A stretch of DNA of 64,000 bases, from positions 1 to 64,000 of the forward strand of contig NZ_CP041030.1 in the NCBI RefSeq assembly GCF_012224145.1. Reading direction: 5' to 3'. A model generated the notes under the pieces. The model did not search any database and had not been told where the DNA came from. It was given only the letters and a program-made list of their open reading frames with translations. Below are positions 9,763-20,029 of this stretch, in pieces. The stretch's first letter is position 1, and each line of letters opens with the position of its first letter. The DNA comes from Francisella sp. LA112445. GTDB taxonomy: Bacteria; Pseudomonadota; Gammaproteobacteria; Francisellales; Francisellaceae. A program made the position numbers and the translations under genes.

Positions 9763-10431
9763 ATGATGAATGAAGAATATCTATTAGATAACTATAAAAG
9801 ACCTAAATTAGAAACTCCTGATGGTAGTAAGAAAATATTATTACATTCATGTTGTGCTCCTTGTGCTGGAGAAGTTATGGATGCTTTAGCTGCTTCAGAT
9901 ATTGATGTTACTATATATTTTTACAACCCTAATATTCATCCAACTGAAGAATACATAATTAGAAAAGAAGAGAATAAAAGATATGCTGAAAAGTTAGGTA
10001 TGGCTTTTATTGATGCTGATTATGACAAAGATAACTGGTTTAATTTAGCTAAGGGTATGGAAGATGAACCAGAAAGAGGTATCAGATGTACAATGTGTTT
10101 TGATATGAGGTTTGTCAAAACAGCTGAATATGCGAGTAAAAATGGCTTTACTCTAATATCAAGTACATTAGGAATCTCTAAATGGAAAAATATGGAGCAA
10201 ATAAACACTTCAGGTAAAAAGGCGGCTTCTTTGTTTGAAAATATTCAGTATTGGGATTTTAACTGGCGAAAGAAGGGTGGTTCATACAGAATGTTAGAAA
10301 TATCTAAAAAAGAGAAGTTTTATCAGCAAGAGTATTGTGGCTGTGCTTATAGCCTTCGAGATACTAATAAATGGCGAGTTGAAAATGGTAAAGAAAAAAT
10401 TAAAAGAGGAGTCAAATATTATTCGAACTAA
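9763..10431 (+). CDS. queH: Epoxyqueuosine reductase QueH
   Basis: Converts epoxyqueuosine to queuosine in tRNA, replacing QueG in organisms that lack it. The 222-aa protein has the QueH (formerly DUF208) cysteine set: SCCAPCAG near residue 30, RCTMCFDMR near 108, and YCGCAYS near 194, which ligand an iron-sulphur cluster and a second metal. The middle [12 protein letters not shown] stretch is also characteristic. It stands alone, with a small lipoprotein gene converging from downstream. Confidence 0.92.
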   Translation: MMNEEYLLDNYKRPKLETPDGSKKILLHSCCAPCAGEVMDALAASDIDVTIYFYNPNIHPTEEYIIRKEENKRYAEKLGMAFIDADYDKDNWFNLAKGMEDEPERGIRCTMCFDMRFVKTAEYASKNGFTLISSTLGISKWKNMEQINTSGKKAASLFENIQYWDFNWRKKGGSYRMLEISKKEKFYQQEYCGCAYSLRDTNKWRVENGKEKIKRGVKYYSN

Positions 10432-10467
10432 GTTAATGATAAGAAGGACAATACTCTAAAGTTTTAA

Positions 10468-10962
10468 CTATTCATCAACCCAGTCAGCATATTGATTTTT
10501 AGGAATGCATACTACACCGCTATAATTAGCTGAATTATTATATACTGTAAGCTCTTGTTGATTAGGAGCTGTTTCATTATTATCAGTTATGTTTTTCTGA
10601 TTACTGCCTGGATTATATGCTTCAATACCTACATAGCTACAACCACCTTCACGTTGGCATTTCTTGGTGGCGGATGAACCGTTAGCTAGATCTTTTTGTA
10701 TAAGTAAAACTTGACCATCTGGACATGTTACTTTAAATGTTGGTGGAGCACTTGAGATTTGATCGAATGCTATACTATTATCAAAAATAGCTTGAGGGAG
10801 GCGACCACCAGGACCAATAGGCCAACCACCGTAGTCAACAAGCGATGTACTATTTGGTGAGACTACAGTTGTAGAGCTTTTTAGACCTCCATTATGAGGC
10901 GTACAACTTGCTAAAATTCCACCAATAAGAATACTCGCAAGTATAAATGTATATTTTTTCAT
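10468..10962 (-). CDS. Hypothetical lipoprotein (164 aa)
   Basis: Starts with a lipoprotein signal peptide whose lipobox LASC places the lipidated cysteine at residue 20. The mature part is polar, rich in Ser, Asn and Gly, with five or so cysteines, including CPDGQ near 80 and the pair KKCQREGGCSY, which may form disulphides in the periplasm. No enzymatic motif seen. It converges on queH (36-nt gap). Family not recognised. Confidence 0.7.
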   Translation of the reverse strand: MKKYTFILASILIGGILASCTPHNGGLKSSTTVVSPNSTSLVDYGGWPIGPGGRLPQAIFDNSIAFDQISSAPPTFKVTCPDGQVLLIQKDLANGSSATKKCQREGGCSYVGIEAYNPGSNQKNITDNNETAPNQQELTVYNNSANYSGVVCIPKNQYADWVDE

Positions 10963-11181
10963 AATTAACTATAAATTATAAATTTTCAAAAAAATTTTTT
11001 TATAGCATATTTTTGATGAAGATCAACAAAAAAGTAAGAGAGCTACTCTTGGCAAAAGTTTCAAACAGAGTTTATATGCAATTAAATCGAATACTACACT
11101 TATTAAAGTGATACTTTTTTTAAAAAGTATAGGTTAATCTTGGAAGATTTATAGGTTTAGTAGGGTTACACAGTTAAAATA

Positions 11182-11553
11182 TTAAATTTTAAATTCTTTA
11201 ATTATTACATCAATATTAGATATTCTTTTAATAGATTTATGGATCTCATAAGATGATTGATCTGGTTTTGTTTTAATGACAAAGCTTAAAGAGCTAGATC
11301 TTTTATATAATTTGTTAATAATACTTTTTTTTGAGTTATCTTCTAATAAAGTAACTTCATATCCGACTTTTCTTTGAAGATTGTACCAGCAATCTATTAC
11401 ATAGTTTCTTATTGTCTCATCATTAATTCTATTAACTACATGAATCATATTTACTTCTTGTATTCTATTATGATTATCTGATATATAATGAGATTTTATA
11501 ACTGATAATAAAAGTCTCATCTGTCGGTTTTCAACTAAGATACTCTTGTACAT
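11182..11553 (-). CDS. Hypothetical protein (123 aa)
   Basis: Soluble, basic 123-aa protein without signal peptide or membrane helix. It shows no motif I recognise; the C-terminal third (LSFVIKTKPDQSSYEIHKSI) could be a beta-alpha-beta ACT-like fold, weakly suggested by pattern only. The ATG has a good AAGGAG site. Two very short frames lie directly upstream on the same strand and could be co-transcribed. Confidence 0.5.
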   Translation of the reverse strand: MYKSILVENRQMRLLLSVIKSHYISDNHNRIQEVNMIHVVNRINDETIRNYVIDCWYNLQRKVGYEVTLLEDNSKKSIINKLYKRSSSLSFVIKTKPDQSSYEIHKSIKRISNIDVIIKEFKI

Positions 11554-11618
11554 GGTTAGTCTCCTTATAGTTGCTAAATAAAGTAGATTTATCAGTAAAT
11601 AATATTTTTATTTTTGTA

Positions 11619-11720
11619 TTATTTTCTTGCATCTTTAAACCTACTTTTGTTATTTATCTTTGGTATAAAAACTTCATTTATAAAAAGTACTATAAGGAGT
11701 ACGGAGATTAATATTAGCAT
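11619..11720 (-). CDS. Possible very small membrane protein (33 aa)
   Basis: ATG-started frame MLILISVLLIVLFINEVF followed by a basic tail: one membrane helix then 15 polar residues. No Shine-Dalgarno sequence precedes this ATG, but the frame is open 13 codons further up to an ATT (11759) that follows a strong AAGGAG with 4-nt spacing; a start there would add an amphipathic N-terminus (46 aa total). Non-standard start and short length keep this low. Rest of 11554-12038: no other gene seen. Confidence 0.22.
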   Translation of the reverse strand: MLILISVLLIVLFINEVFIPKINNKSRFKDARK

Positions 11721-12038
11721 TTTTTTTGCTCTAAAATAGACTTGAAATTTTTCTAAAATTGCTCTCCTTATTGATATTTCTACATAAATTAATATATAAG
11801 AAATTCTTATATGCTTTTGCTTGACTTACAGACTATTTTTTTAGATTTGAGGTTACACTATGGTTGAAAAATAGAGCTGACAATAGTTTCAATGGCTTAT
11901 AAATATATTTAAGAGTTTGGTGTGCTATATAATCATTAAAATTTGCTGTATAAGGATTTGTAAAATAAAAAATTATTTAATTTATTCATCAATATAAACT
12001 AGTGATTAAAAAAGGTGTAGCTTTGATATTTTTCATAT

Positions 12039-12164
12039 TTAAGGTGCTAACTGCATTACTGGAGGAGGAAAAGAACTACTAGAAACTTGGTCAAAAGCAC
12101 TATAGCTAAAACCAGTTGAAATTAAACTTAAAACTATTACTGTTGTTAATATTACTTTTTTCAT
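12039..12164 (-). CDS. Putative 41-aa secreted peptide
   Basis: Frame beginning MKKVILTTVIVLSLISTGFS, a textbook Sec signal peptide, with likely cleavage around residue 20, leaving a 20-residue mature peptide containing SSSSFPPP-like Ser/Pro sequence. It could be a genuine small exported protein or the remnant of a longer one. The mature start (AFDQVSSAPP-like pattern) resembles a stretch inside the 164-aa lipoprotein encoded at 10468-10962 (FDQISSAPPTF), so a truncated relative of that gene is possible. Ribosome site weak. Confidence 0.4.
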   Translation of the reverse strand: MKKVILTTVIVLSLISTGFSYSAFDQVSSSSFPPPVMQLAP

Positions 12165-12345
12165 TTTGATGATCTCTAAGGTATATAAATTTTATACTGC
12201 TATTATGGTCTTTGACTTGATTAAAGTAAAATATATAGTTTTTATTAAATCAATAACAATAAGTTATATACACTACTCTGAAATATTTATAACTTTTAAA
12301 GTTTATAGTATTTAGTGAAATTGATTGAAAATAAGGGATTTTCAC

Positions 12346-12766
12346 TGGTGGAGGCGGCGGGATTTGAACCCGCGTCCACAAACTCTCCGTCCTTGGATCT
12401 ACATGCTTAGGCTAATCTATTTGAGTTTAGCTTAGCTATTCCCCAATTAGCCAGGGTAATAGTTAGCGAGTCTGTTAAATACAGCCTGAACTTCCAGACA
12501 AAAAGCAAAGACCGTCTTATGCGGAATATGAACGGATGTAAAGATAGTGTCATAAGAAAGACTATCATATCCGTGCGCATCTAGGTTCTTAAGCTAGACT
12601 AGGCAGCTTTAGCAACAGCAGCAAAGTTGCTGTCGTTAGCCGCTACGCGGTTTGCTTTTTTATTGCCAGTTATTATCGGCATTTGTACTGTTATTAACGA
12701 GGTTACGGTACTTCCTCGGCATGCACCTTAGATTTTGACATTCATGTCGAAACCATATTCGCCCCC
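12346..12766 (-). ncRNA. ssrA: tmRNA (ssrA)
   Basis: Transfer-messenger RNA that rescues stalled ribosomes. The 5' end GGGGGCG pairs with 3' CGCCUCC to make the 7-bp acceptor stem, followed by discriminator A and encoded CCA; the T-arm contains GGGTTCAAATCC-type sequence and the 5' part has the conserved GGTTTCGACATG. The tag frame (12667 down to the stop at 12599-12601) encodes 22 residues starting GNKKANRVAANDS and ending AAVAKAA, the usual hydrophobic degron. Standard one-piece tmRNA of 421 nt. Confidence 0.97.
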
Positions 12767-12782
12767 ATTAGGGTGGATACAA

Positions 12783-12809
12783 TTTATATCTTATTTGTCT
12801 AAATGTCAA
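12783..12809 (-). promoter_or_regulatory. Predicted sigma-70 promoter of ssrA
   Basis: On the minus strand a perfect -35 TTGACA (12804-12809) is followed by a TATAAA-type -10 (12783-12788), with spacing of about 15-16 nt. Transcription would start about ten nt before the mature tmRNA 5' end, consistent with RNase P trimming. Position and consensus match only; not tested. Confidence 0.55.
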
Positions 12810-12823
12810 ATATATATGATCAA

Positions 12824-14047
12824 TTAGAATAAAACGTAGATAGCTGAGGAAAGTGCGATAACTCCCACGGCTAGGATAAATATATCAGCAAGTAGGTTTT
12901 TGTAAGGCTTTAAATATTTGATTGTATAAATACTGTATATAGGCATTATAAATAGTATAACAGCTAGTACAAGACCACCAATACTAGAGATCATATCTAA
13001 GATATTAGGGTTTAAATAAGCTACAAGCCAACATAATAAAAATACAACACTAAGAGTTATAGGTTTTATATTTTTTTCTTTGACTTTATTTTTAGATATT
13101 TTGCAAACTATACCATCTATACCTTCTTTTGAGCCTAAATAGTGACCAAAAAATGATTTACTCATTGCAACTAAGGCTACCAAAGGAGCTATATATTTTA
13201 ATAAGGGACTATTAAAATGATCAGCCAAGAATGAAAGAATAGAAACATTTTGTTGTTTTGCTAATGCTAGATCATCAGGTCTTAGTGTTAGCATTGAACT
13301 GAAAACAAAAATTACTACTGTAATAATCATTAAAATATTACTATAAGCAATAATCTTTGAAGCTTTATCATCAGCATTTTGCTTATATTTGTTTTTTGTA
13401 TAAACAGCTAATGAAGAAATAATCGGTGAGTGATTAAAAGAAAAAATAAGCACAGGCATAATTACCCAAATGGCTAATATAACTCCTGAAAATGAGTGAT
13501 TATGCTCAAAGCTAGTATAGATTATAGAAAAATTCCAATAAGGAATCATCCATAGAGATAGAGCTATTAAAGCAAAAATAAATGGAAAAACCAAAAAGCT
13601 CATAACTCGTATAATAAGCTTCTGGCCAAAATTAATAATAAATACAAGAGAAGCTATAGTTAAGAAACTTAAAAGAAGCCTACTTGGAACTTCACAGTGC
13701 AGTTGATGTGAACAAAAATTTGCCAAAGTATTTGTAATACCAACACTATAAACAAGTAGTATAGGAAGTATTGCAAATAGGTATAGAATATTAAAAAATA
13801 TCCCTCCAATCTTACCAAAATAATCATCAGCAACTACCGTGATATCAGAGTTTGTATTTGGGTTTGATATTACAAACCTACAAAGAGCTCTATGAGATAA
13901 AAAAACCATAGGGAATATAAATAGTAAAACAATGCAAACAGGAACTATTCCTGAGATACCGGTTTGGATGGGTAAAAATAATACCCCTGCGCCAATAGCT
14001 GTACCAAATAAGCTAAGTGACCACATTAAATCTTCGTTTCTTTTCAT
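12824..14047 (-). CDS. HAAAP-family serine/threonine-type permease (SdaC-like)
   Basis: 407-aa inner-membrane transporter with about 11 helices. The first helix reads SLFGTAIGAGVLFLPIQTG, diagnostic of the hydroxy/aromatic amino acid permease (HAAAP) family, and SFNHSPIISSLA and KSFFGHYLGSKEG in the second half resemble SdaC and its paralogues. Substrate is probably serine or threonine with proton symport, by family. Its stop lies about 15 nt beyond the ssrA promoter. Confidence 0.85.
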   Translation of the reverse strand: MKRNEDLMWSLSLFGTAIGAGVLFLPIQTGISGIVPVCIVLLFIFPMVFLSHRALCRFVISNPNTNSDITVVADDYFGKIGGIFFNILYLFAILPILLVYSVGITNTLANFCSHQLHCEVPSRLLLSFLTIASLVFIINFGQKLIIRVMSFLVFPFIFALIALSLWMIPYWNFSIIYTSFEHNHSFSGVILAIWVIMPVLIFSFNHSPIISSLAVYTKNKYKQNADDKASKIIAYSNILMIITVVIFVFSSMLTLRPDDLALAKQQNVSILSFLADHFNSPLLKYIAPLVALVAMSKSFFGHYLGSKEGIDGIVCKISKNKVKEKNIKPITLSVVFLLCWLVAYLNPNILDMISSIGGLVLAVILFIMPIYSIYTIKYLKPYKNLLADIFILAVGVIALSSAIYVLF

Positions 14048-14158
14048 ACTAAAATTAGGATAAAAGTTATATAAATTTATGTAACAATTAAAAAAATAAT
14101 TAATAGACTTTAATGTAAACTAAGATTTTTGTCAAAAGATAGATGAAAAAATGAAGAA

Positions 14159-15085
14159 TTATTTTTGAGGTTTTAACAATGAATAAAGCAAAGACATTCT
14201 AATAGGTATACTATATCTAACTTGTTCAAAGTACTTTGCACAACTAAGTTCATCTATAGATCTATCCATTTCATCAACTCTTGGTAGTGGATGAAGGATT
14301 ATAAAATTACTTTCTGTTGAAATATGTTTTCTATCAAGATAACAAAGGTCTTTATTTTTTAGGTAGCTTTCTTCATTAGGAAATCTCTCTCTTTGCACTC
14401 TAGTTACATAAAGCACATCTAAGTCTTTCAAAGCTTCAGCACTTACTTCTTCTAGTTCAGTAAAAGAGTTACCATTTTCTTTAACAAAATCTCTAAGTTT
14501 TTCAGGTATTTGTAACTCTTTTGATGATATAAACTTAAACGAAGCATTATACTTAGCAAGGATGTTTGTTAAAGAGTGAACAGTACGCCCATATTTTAGA
14601 TCACCAATAAAACCTACCTTCAGATTATCAAGAGAGCCTTTTTCAGAATAAATAGTATATAAATCAACTAGAGATTGAGTAGGGTGTTCATTATCACCAT
14701 CGCCAGCATTTATAACAGGAGACTCTACATATTTAGAAAACTCTTCGACACTGTGAGGCTTCGGATGACGCATAACGATAATATCAGCATATTGATCCAT
14801 CATTCGACCAGTATCATCAAGGGTTTCACCTTTTTGAGTAGAACTAGATGAGCCATTTTCTAGTGATATAACTTTTCCTCCAAGCCTATTCATAGCTGAT
14901 TCAAATGAGAATCTTGTTCTAGTACTTGGTTCAAAAAATAAAGATGCTAAAACCTTATTCTCTAGATCTTTTATAGGCTCTGATTTAGCTAACTTATCTT
15001 TATAAATATCAGCTTGGTGAAAAAGGTTTGATAGATCAGCTTTATTTATTTGATCGCCGCGTAGAAGCTTTTGAAACGATAGCAT
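14159..15085 (-). CDS. pyrB: Aspartate carbamoyltransferase catalytic chain
   Basis: Second step of pyrimidine synthesis: carbamoyl phosphate + aspartate to carbamoyl-aspartate. Conserved carbamoyl-phosphate motif STRTR (residues 54-58), HPTQSLVDLYTI and HPLPRVDEMD are present. I take the start at the ATG giving 308 aa because GGGAGG lies 7 nt before it; an in-frame ATG five codons upstream would place that ribosome site inside the gene. No pyrI regulatory chain is adjacent. It is downstream of carA-carB, separated from carB by 120 nt that contain a two-hairpin repeat. Confidence 0.96.
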   Translation of the reverse strand: MLSFQKLLRGDQINKADLSNLFHQADIYKDKLAKSEPIKDLENKVLASLFFEPSTRTRFSFESAMNRLGGKVISLENGSSSSTQKGETLDDTGRMMDQYADIIVMRHPKPHSVEEFSKYVESPVINAGDGDNEHPTQSLVDLYTIYSEKGSLDNLKVGFIGDLKYGRTVHSLTNILAKYNASFKFISSKELQIPEKLRDFVKENGNSFTELEEVSAEALKDLDVLYVTRVQRERFPNEESYLKNKDLCYLDRKHISTESNFIILHPLPRVDEMDRSIDELSCAKYFEQVRYSIPIRMSLLYSLLKPQK

Positions 15086-15104
15086 TTTAAATCCTCCCAA
15101 AATG

Positions 15105-15179
15105 CTGTCATTCTACGGTTTGACCGTAGAATCTATTATTAAGCAATGTTTTTTCCCTTTAGTAGGGAAAGGATGACAG
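15105..15179. repeat. Two-hairpin dispersed repeat (copy 1)
   Basis: A 75-bp unit bounded by inverted CTGTCAT (15105-15111) and ATGACAG (15173-15179). Inside are two hairpins: ATTCTACGG/CCGTAGAAT with 5-nt loop (15110-15132) and TTTCCC/GGGAAA with 7-nt loop (15152-15170). Related copies are at 21084 and, interrupted by IS110, at 33013. It sits between carB and pyrB, where transcribed RNA could fold. Confidence 0.8.
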
Positions 15180-15205
15180 TTGTAGACTGACAGGGTAGTT
15201 TTAAT

Positions 15206-18200
15206 CTAACTATTAATCCACTCTTTTACAGTTTTAACACTAAAGGAGTTATCAATAGCTTTCATATCTTTTGCTGCAGCTGCAAAAGCTTCAAAAGCAC
15301 CAGCTGTTGTTACATAAGGAACTCTACTCATAATAGCTGACCTTCTTAGGGCTAAACTGATCTTTAATTCTTGTCTGATAGAAGTGTTAACAAGTAGATC
15401 AACTTCGCCATCTTCTATAGCATTGACAGTACTATGTACTTGATCATTGCCAATATTATCAGAAGCCTTATCAAAGAATTTACACTCAATACCATTTTCT
15501 CTTAAGAAGCGTTCTGTACCTTTTGTAGCAAAGATATTAAAGCCTAGTTCAATAAGATCCTTAACAGGTTGAACTATCTTAGGCTTATCTGCATCACTTA
15601 CAGATATTAATATATTTCCTTTTAGAGGAAGCTTATTAAAGGCCATTTCTTGAGCTTTATAGAATGCCACACCAAAAGTTCTATCCATACCCATTGCTTC
15701 ACCAGTAGATTTCATCTCAGGACCTAAATAGCAGTCTACATCTTCAAATCTACCAAATGGAAACACAGCTTCTTTTACAGAGAAGTGTCTTGGTATTGGG
15801 TTATTTAATATAAAGTCAGAAAGCTTTTTACCAATCATAAGTTTAGTAGCTATATTAGCAATACTGTTACCTGTAGCTTTTGCAACAAATGGTACAGTTC
15901 TTGAAGCTCTAGGGTTTACCTCGATCACAAAAAGTTCACCATTTTGGTAAGCAAACTGAACATTCATTAGACCTATTACATCTAGTTCTCTAGCTAGTTT
16001 GATAGTTGCTTGTTTAACTTCTTCAATCTGTTCATCACTAAGAGATCTAGTTGGTATAGAGCAAGCTGAATCTCCAGAGTGAATACCCGCTTCTTCAATA
16101 TGCTCCATAATACCTGCCACAAATACACGATCACCACCATCAGCAAGAGCATCAACATCTAGCTCAATGGCATTCTCAAGGAACTTATCTATCAAGATTG
16201 GCCCTTCAAGGATACATTTAGCATTTGTTTCAATATAAGAGTTTAGCTCCTCTTGAGAGTGGATAATTTCCATAGCTCTACCACCTAGTACATTAGATGG
16301 TCTGACAACTACAGGATAGCCAACTTTACTAATATTTTTCTTTAGCTCATTAATAGTGTATGCGATAGTATTTAGAGGCTGTTTTAACCCGACATTATCC
16401 AGTAATTCTTTGAATCTTTCTCTATCTTCAGCTAGATCAATTTTATCAGGGTCTGTACCTAGTATTGGGATATTATTTTCATGAAGGGCAGATACTAGTT
16501 TTAGAGGAGTTTGACCACCGAACTGTACGATCACTCCAAGTACTTCACCTTTACGCATCTCATTTTTGATAATGTTTAAAACATTCTCAGCACATAGAGG
16601 CTCAAAGTATAATTTATCAGAAGTATCATAATCTGTAGAAACTGTCTCTGGGTTACAGTTGATCATGATTGTTTCGATACCTTCTTCTTTAAGAGATTTT
16701 GCTGCATGAACACAAGCATAATCAAACTCGATACCTTGACCAATACGGTTTGGACCGCCACCTAAAATTATAACTTTTTTGTTATCTGATATATCAGACT
16801 CGCAGTCACGCACAATCTCTTCGTAGCAGTAGTGCTCATAAGTTGAGTACAGATATGAGGATTTTGATTCAAACTCAGCAGCACAGGTATCTACACGTTT
16901 AAAAGTAGGGTAGATCTCTTTACCAAATCTAAAGTTTCTAATATATCTCTCTGTTCTGCCAACAAGCTCTGCAATTTTTGCATCTGAGAAACCAATATTC
17001 TTATAATATGAGAACTCTTCTTTACTATTTGGCAAACCAGACTTTTTAAGAGTCTCTTCTGCAGCAACAATATTAGCAATTTGTTCGATAAACCATGGGT
17101 CTATCTTACAAGCATCATGAATATCTTTTTCACTGATACCATATCTAATAGCCTGAGCAACTCTTAAGATACGCATAGGAGATAGCTCTCTTAGTGACTC
17201 TAGGATTACAGCTTTGTTTTGATAGAAAGACTTCTCTTCATCATAACCAGGGATTTCAACTTGATCTAAACCTGTTAAGCCTGTTTCAAGAGATACCAAA
17301 GCTTTTTGTAAGCTTTCAGAGAATGATCTACCGATTGCCATAGCTTCACCAACAGATTTCATTTGTGAAGATAGGTTAGCTTTAGTTGTTGGGAATTTCT
17401 CAAATGTAAAACGAGGAATCTTTGTAACTATATAGTCAATAGTTGGCTCAAATGAAGCAGGTGTAACCTTTGTAATATCATTATCAATCTCATCAAGAGT
17501 ATAACCAACTGCTAGTCTAGCAGCTACTTTTGCGATAGGGTAACCAGTAGCTTTTGATGCTAATGCTGATGATCTAGATACTCTAGGATTCATCTCAATA
17601 ACGACTAATTTACCATCTTTAGGGTTTACCGCAAACTGTACATTTGAACCACCAGTTTCAACTCCGATCTCTCTAAGTACAGCAATCGAAGCATCACGCA
17701 TTATTTGGTATTCTTTATCTGTTAGAGTCAAAGCTGGTGCTACTGTAATACTATCACCAGTATGGATTCCCATAGGATCAATATTTTCTATTGAACACAC
17801 GATGATAGAGTTATCAGCCTTATCACGGATTACTTCCATTTCGTATTCTTTCCAACCTAAGATAGATTCATCAATTAGTACTTCATTAGTCGGAGATAGG
17901 CTCAAGCCATTTTTAACAATTGCTTCAAACTCTTGTTTAGTATTAGCGATACCGCCACCACTACCACCAAGTGTAAATGATGGTCTAATAATTGCAGGTA
18001 AGCCGATATCTTCTAGAGCTTTATAAGCTTGCTCCATAGATTGCACAACAACATTTTTTGGTACTTCTAAGCCAATTTTTGCCATTGCTTTGTTAAATCT
18101 TTCTCTATTTTCTGCTTTATCGATAGAGTCAGCCTTTGCACCAAGCATTTCAACATTATACTTTTCTAAGATACCCGCTTTATCTAACTCCAAAGCGCAG

Positions 18201-18490
18201 TTAAGAGCTGTTTGACCACCTACTGTAGGTAAGATAGCATCAGGCTTTTCTCTAGCTATGATTTTACCAACACTTTCAACCGAGATTGGTTCGATAAAAA
18301 TCTTATCAGCAGTTGTTGGGTCGGTCATGATCGTTGCAGGGTTTGAGTTGACTAGAAATACTGTATAGCCATCTTCTTTTAAAACTTTACATGCTTGAGT
18401 TCCTGAGTAATCAAATTCACAAGCCTGACCAATAACAATCGGTCCAGCACCTAAAACCAAAATACTTTTTATATCTGTTCTCTTTGGCAT
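15206..18490 (-). CDS. carB: Carbamoyl-phosphate synthase large chain
   Basis: Makes carbamoyl phosphate for pyrimidines and arginine from bicarbonate, ATP and ammonia channelled from CarA. The 1094-aa protein contains the duplicated ATP-grasp architecture: first half starting [21 protein letters not shown], second half at about 555 with [20 protein letters not shown], and a C-terminal MGS-like allosteric domain (about 950-1094) ending with [10 protein letters not shown] and TAGAFEAF. Slightly longer than the E. coli enzyme (1073). It starts 4 nt after carA stops. Confidence 0.98.
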   Translation of the reverse strand: MPKRTDIKSILVLGAGPIVIGQACEFDYSGTQACKVLKEDGYTVFLVNSNPATIMTDPTTADKIFIEPISVESVGKIIAREKPDAILPTVGGQTALNCALELDKAGILEKYNVEMLGAKADSIDKAENRERFNKAMAKIGLEVPKNVVVQSMEQAYKALEDIGLPAIIRPSFTLGGSGGGIANTKQEFEAIVKNGLSLSPTNEVLIDESILGWKEYEMEVIRDKADNSIIVCSIENIDPMGIHTGDSITVAPALTLTDKEYQIMRDASIAVLREIGVETGGSNVQFAVNPKDGKLVVIEMNPRVSRSSALASKATGYPIAKVAARLAVGYTLDEIDNDITKVTPASFEPTIDYIVTKIPRFTFEKFPTTKANLSSQMKSVGEAMAIGRSFSESLQKALVSLETGLTGLDQVEIPGYDEEKSFYQNKAVILESLRELSPMRILRVAQAIRYGISEKDIHDACKIDPWFIEQIANIVAAEETLKKSGLPNSKEEFSYYKNIGFSDAKIAELVGRTERYIRNFRFGKEIYPTFKRVDTCAAEFESKSSYLYSTYEHYCYEEIVRDCESDISDNKKVIILGGGPNRIGQGIEFDYACVHAAKSLKEEGIETIMINCNPETVSTDYDTSDKLYFEPLCAENVLNIIKNEMRKGEVLGVIVQFGGQTPLKLVSALHENNIPILGTDPDKIDLAEDRERFKELLDNVGLKQPLNTIAYTINELKKNISKVGYPVVVRPSNVLGGRAMEIIHSQEELNSYIETNAKCILEGPILIDKFLENAIELDVDALADGGDRVFVAGIMEHIEEAGIHSGDSACSIPTRSLSDEQIEEVKQATIKLARELDVIGLMNVQFAYQNGELFVIEVNPRASRTVPFVAKATGNSIANIATKLMIGKKLSDFILNNPIPRHFSVKEAVFPFGRFEDVDCYLGPEMKSTGEAMGMDRTFGVAFYKAQEMAFNKLPLKGNILISVSDADKPKIVQPVKDLIELGFNIFATKGTERFLRENGIECKFFDKASDNIGNDQVHSTVNAIEDGEVDLLVNTSIRQELKISLALRRSAIMSRVPYVTTAGAFEAFAAAAKDMKAIDNSFSVKTVKEWINS

Positions 18491-18494
18491 CTTA

Positions 18495-19661
18495 CTAATT
18501 CCCTTTTTTACTTTCTGCTATCATTTCGGCAAATTCATTGAATAAATACTTACAGTCATGAGGGCCAGGCGAGCTCTCTGGGTGATATTGCACTGCAAAA
18601 GCTGGCCTATCTGTAAATCTCAGACCCTCAACAGTACCATCAAATAATGAACTCATGTGGATTTGGATATTCTCAGGAACGGTATCATCACATACTACGA
18701 AACCATGGTTTTGGCTTGTGATAAGTACTTTTTTAGTATTTGCATCTAATACAGGTTGGTTAACACCTCGATGACCTTTATGCATTTTTTTAGTCTTTAG
18801 ACCTGCCGCTAGAGCTAGTAGCTGGTTGCCTAGACAGATACCAAATATTGGCATTTTATCTTCTAGGAGCTTTTTGATAACCGGCATAGTATAGTCAGAA
18901 GTCGCAAATGGATCTCCAGGACCATTTGATAAAAATACACCGTCTGGGTTATGTTTCATAATATCTTCATAAGTACTATCAGCAGGCACTACTGTGACCT
19001 TAAATCCAGCATCTACAAGGTTTCTTAGGATGTTGTATTTAACACCATAGTCTATAACTACGACGCTGTATTTATAGCTTTCTTGATGTTTATAAACTCT
19101 TTGTCCTAGTGAGAAAGTATGCTCATTCCAGTCATATTCTCTATTTGTTGTGACACTTATTGCTAAGTCTCTACCACTTAGGTTTGATTTGTTTTTGATT
19201 CTTGATCTGACATAGTTTGCATCAAGAAATTCACCTGGTTTTACAGATAGTATCGCAACCCTTACAGCACCTTCTTTACGTACTTTACGAACGATTGCTC
19301 GAGTATCAACACCACATATACCAACGATGTTTCTGTTTTTAAGCCATGTATCAATATGTTTTTTTGATCTAAAGTTTGATGGGCTAGTTAGGTTTTCTCT
19401 AACAATTAGACCCTTGGCAAATACGCCTAGTGACTCGTTATCTTCATTATTTATGCCAACATTACCTATATGTGGAAATGTAAATGTGATAATCTGTCCG
19501 GCATATGATGGATCTGTTAGAGTCTCTTGGTAACCTGTCATTGACGTGTTAAAACAAATTTCGCCGTCAGTCCAGCCACGAACACCTATTGATCTTCCTA
19601 GATAATAAGTACCATCTGGGAAAACCAATATCGCATTAGTCATATCATTAGCTAATATCAT
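18495..19661 (-). CDS. carA: Carbamoyl-phosphate synthase small chain
   Basis: Glutamine amidotransferase subunit. N-terminal CPSase small domain (1-190), then class I GATase with nucleophile C276 in FGICLGNQ and H360/E362 in QYHPES. The residue after the GICLG turn is Asn279, where E. coli CarA has His. The first ATG has AAGG 7 nt upstream; an in-frame ATG six codons later aligns better with E. coli CarA but lacks a ribosome site. First gene of the carA-carB-pyrB unit. Confidence 0.97.
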   Translation of the reverse strand: MILANDMTNAILVFPDGTYYLGRSIGVRGWTDGEICFNTSMTGYQETLTDPSYAGQIITFTFPHIGNVGINNEDNESLGVFAKGLIVRENLTSPSNFRSKKHIDTWLKNRNIVGICGVDTRAIVRKVRKEGAVRVAILSVKPGEFLDANYVRSRIKNKSNLSGRDLAISVTTNREYDWNEHTFSLGQRVYKHQESYKYSVVVIDYGVKYNILRNLVDAGFKVTVVPADSTYEDIMKHNPDGVFLSNGPGDPFATSDYTMPVIKKLLEDKMPIFGICLGNQLLALAAGLKTKKMHKGHRGVNQPVLDANTKKVLITSQNHGFVVCDDTVPENIQIHMSSLFDGTVEGLRFTDRPAFAVQYHPESSPGPHDCKYLFNEFAEMIAESKKGN

Positions 19662-19761
19662 AAAACAACCTTACTGTGATGAGTGAGAATTAAAGAAAAA
19701 AAGTGTCTGAAAAAATTTTTTATCATTTACTTCTTATAAAGTTAATAGACAAATTGAAAAT

Positions 19762-19790
19762 ATTCTAGGCATTCGATTACTATATGTAAA
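19762..19790 (-). promoter_or_regulatory. Predicted promoter of carA-carB-pyrB
   Basis: Minus-strand TTTACA (19785-19790) and TAGAAT (19762-19767) are separated by exactly 17 nt, each differing from consensus at one position, and lie about 100 nt before carA. The remaining part of the 368-nt gap up to the phosphatase pseudogene holds no gene I can see. No attenuator is evident in the leader. Confidence 0.5.
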
Positions 19791-20029
19791 GGGTGTTTTT
19801 TTAACTTTTGCATAAATTAGTTTTTAGGGTAGTTTTAGAGCCATTTTTATATTAGAATTGATTTTTATCCCTTAGGTTTTATACTGCTAAAATTATATAA
19901 AAAGCATATCAGTTTATTTAGCAACCCCCTTTATTTTCAATGCTTCTAGCGTTTTTCTAAGTTGATTCTGACTTTAGTTTTCAAAAATGCTAATATTATG
20001 CAAATTAAATATGATAGGTAATAAATCAA

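Noticed and set aside
12327-12343. Hairpin GAAAAT/ATTTTC after ssrA as a terminator
   Set aside because: Stem is AT only and no T-run follows in the direction of transcription.
14159-15100. Earlier ATG of pyrB (MGGFKM)
   Set aside because: It would put the GGGAGG ribosome site inside the coding region; the ATG five codons later is properly spaced.
17802-18026. Plus-strand frames inside carB, carA, ppdK, leuA and yidC
   Set aside because: They lie antisense to strongly conserved genes, have no motifs or ribosome sites and are by-products of codon bias.
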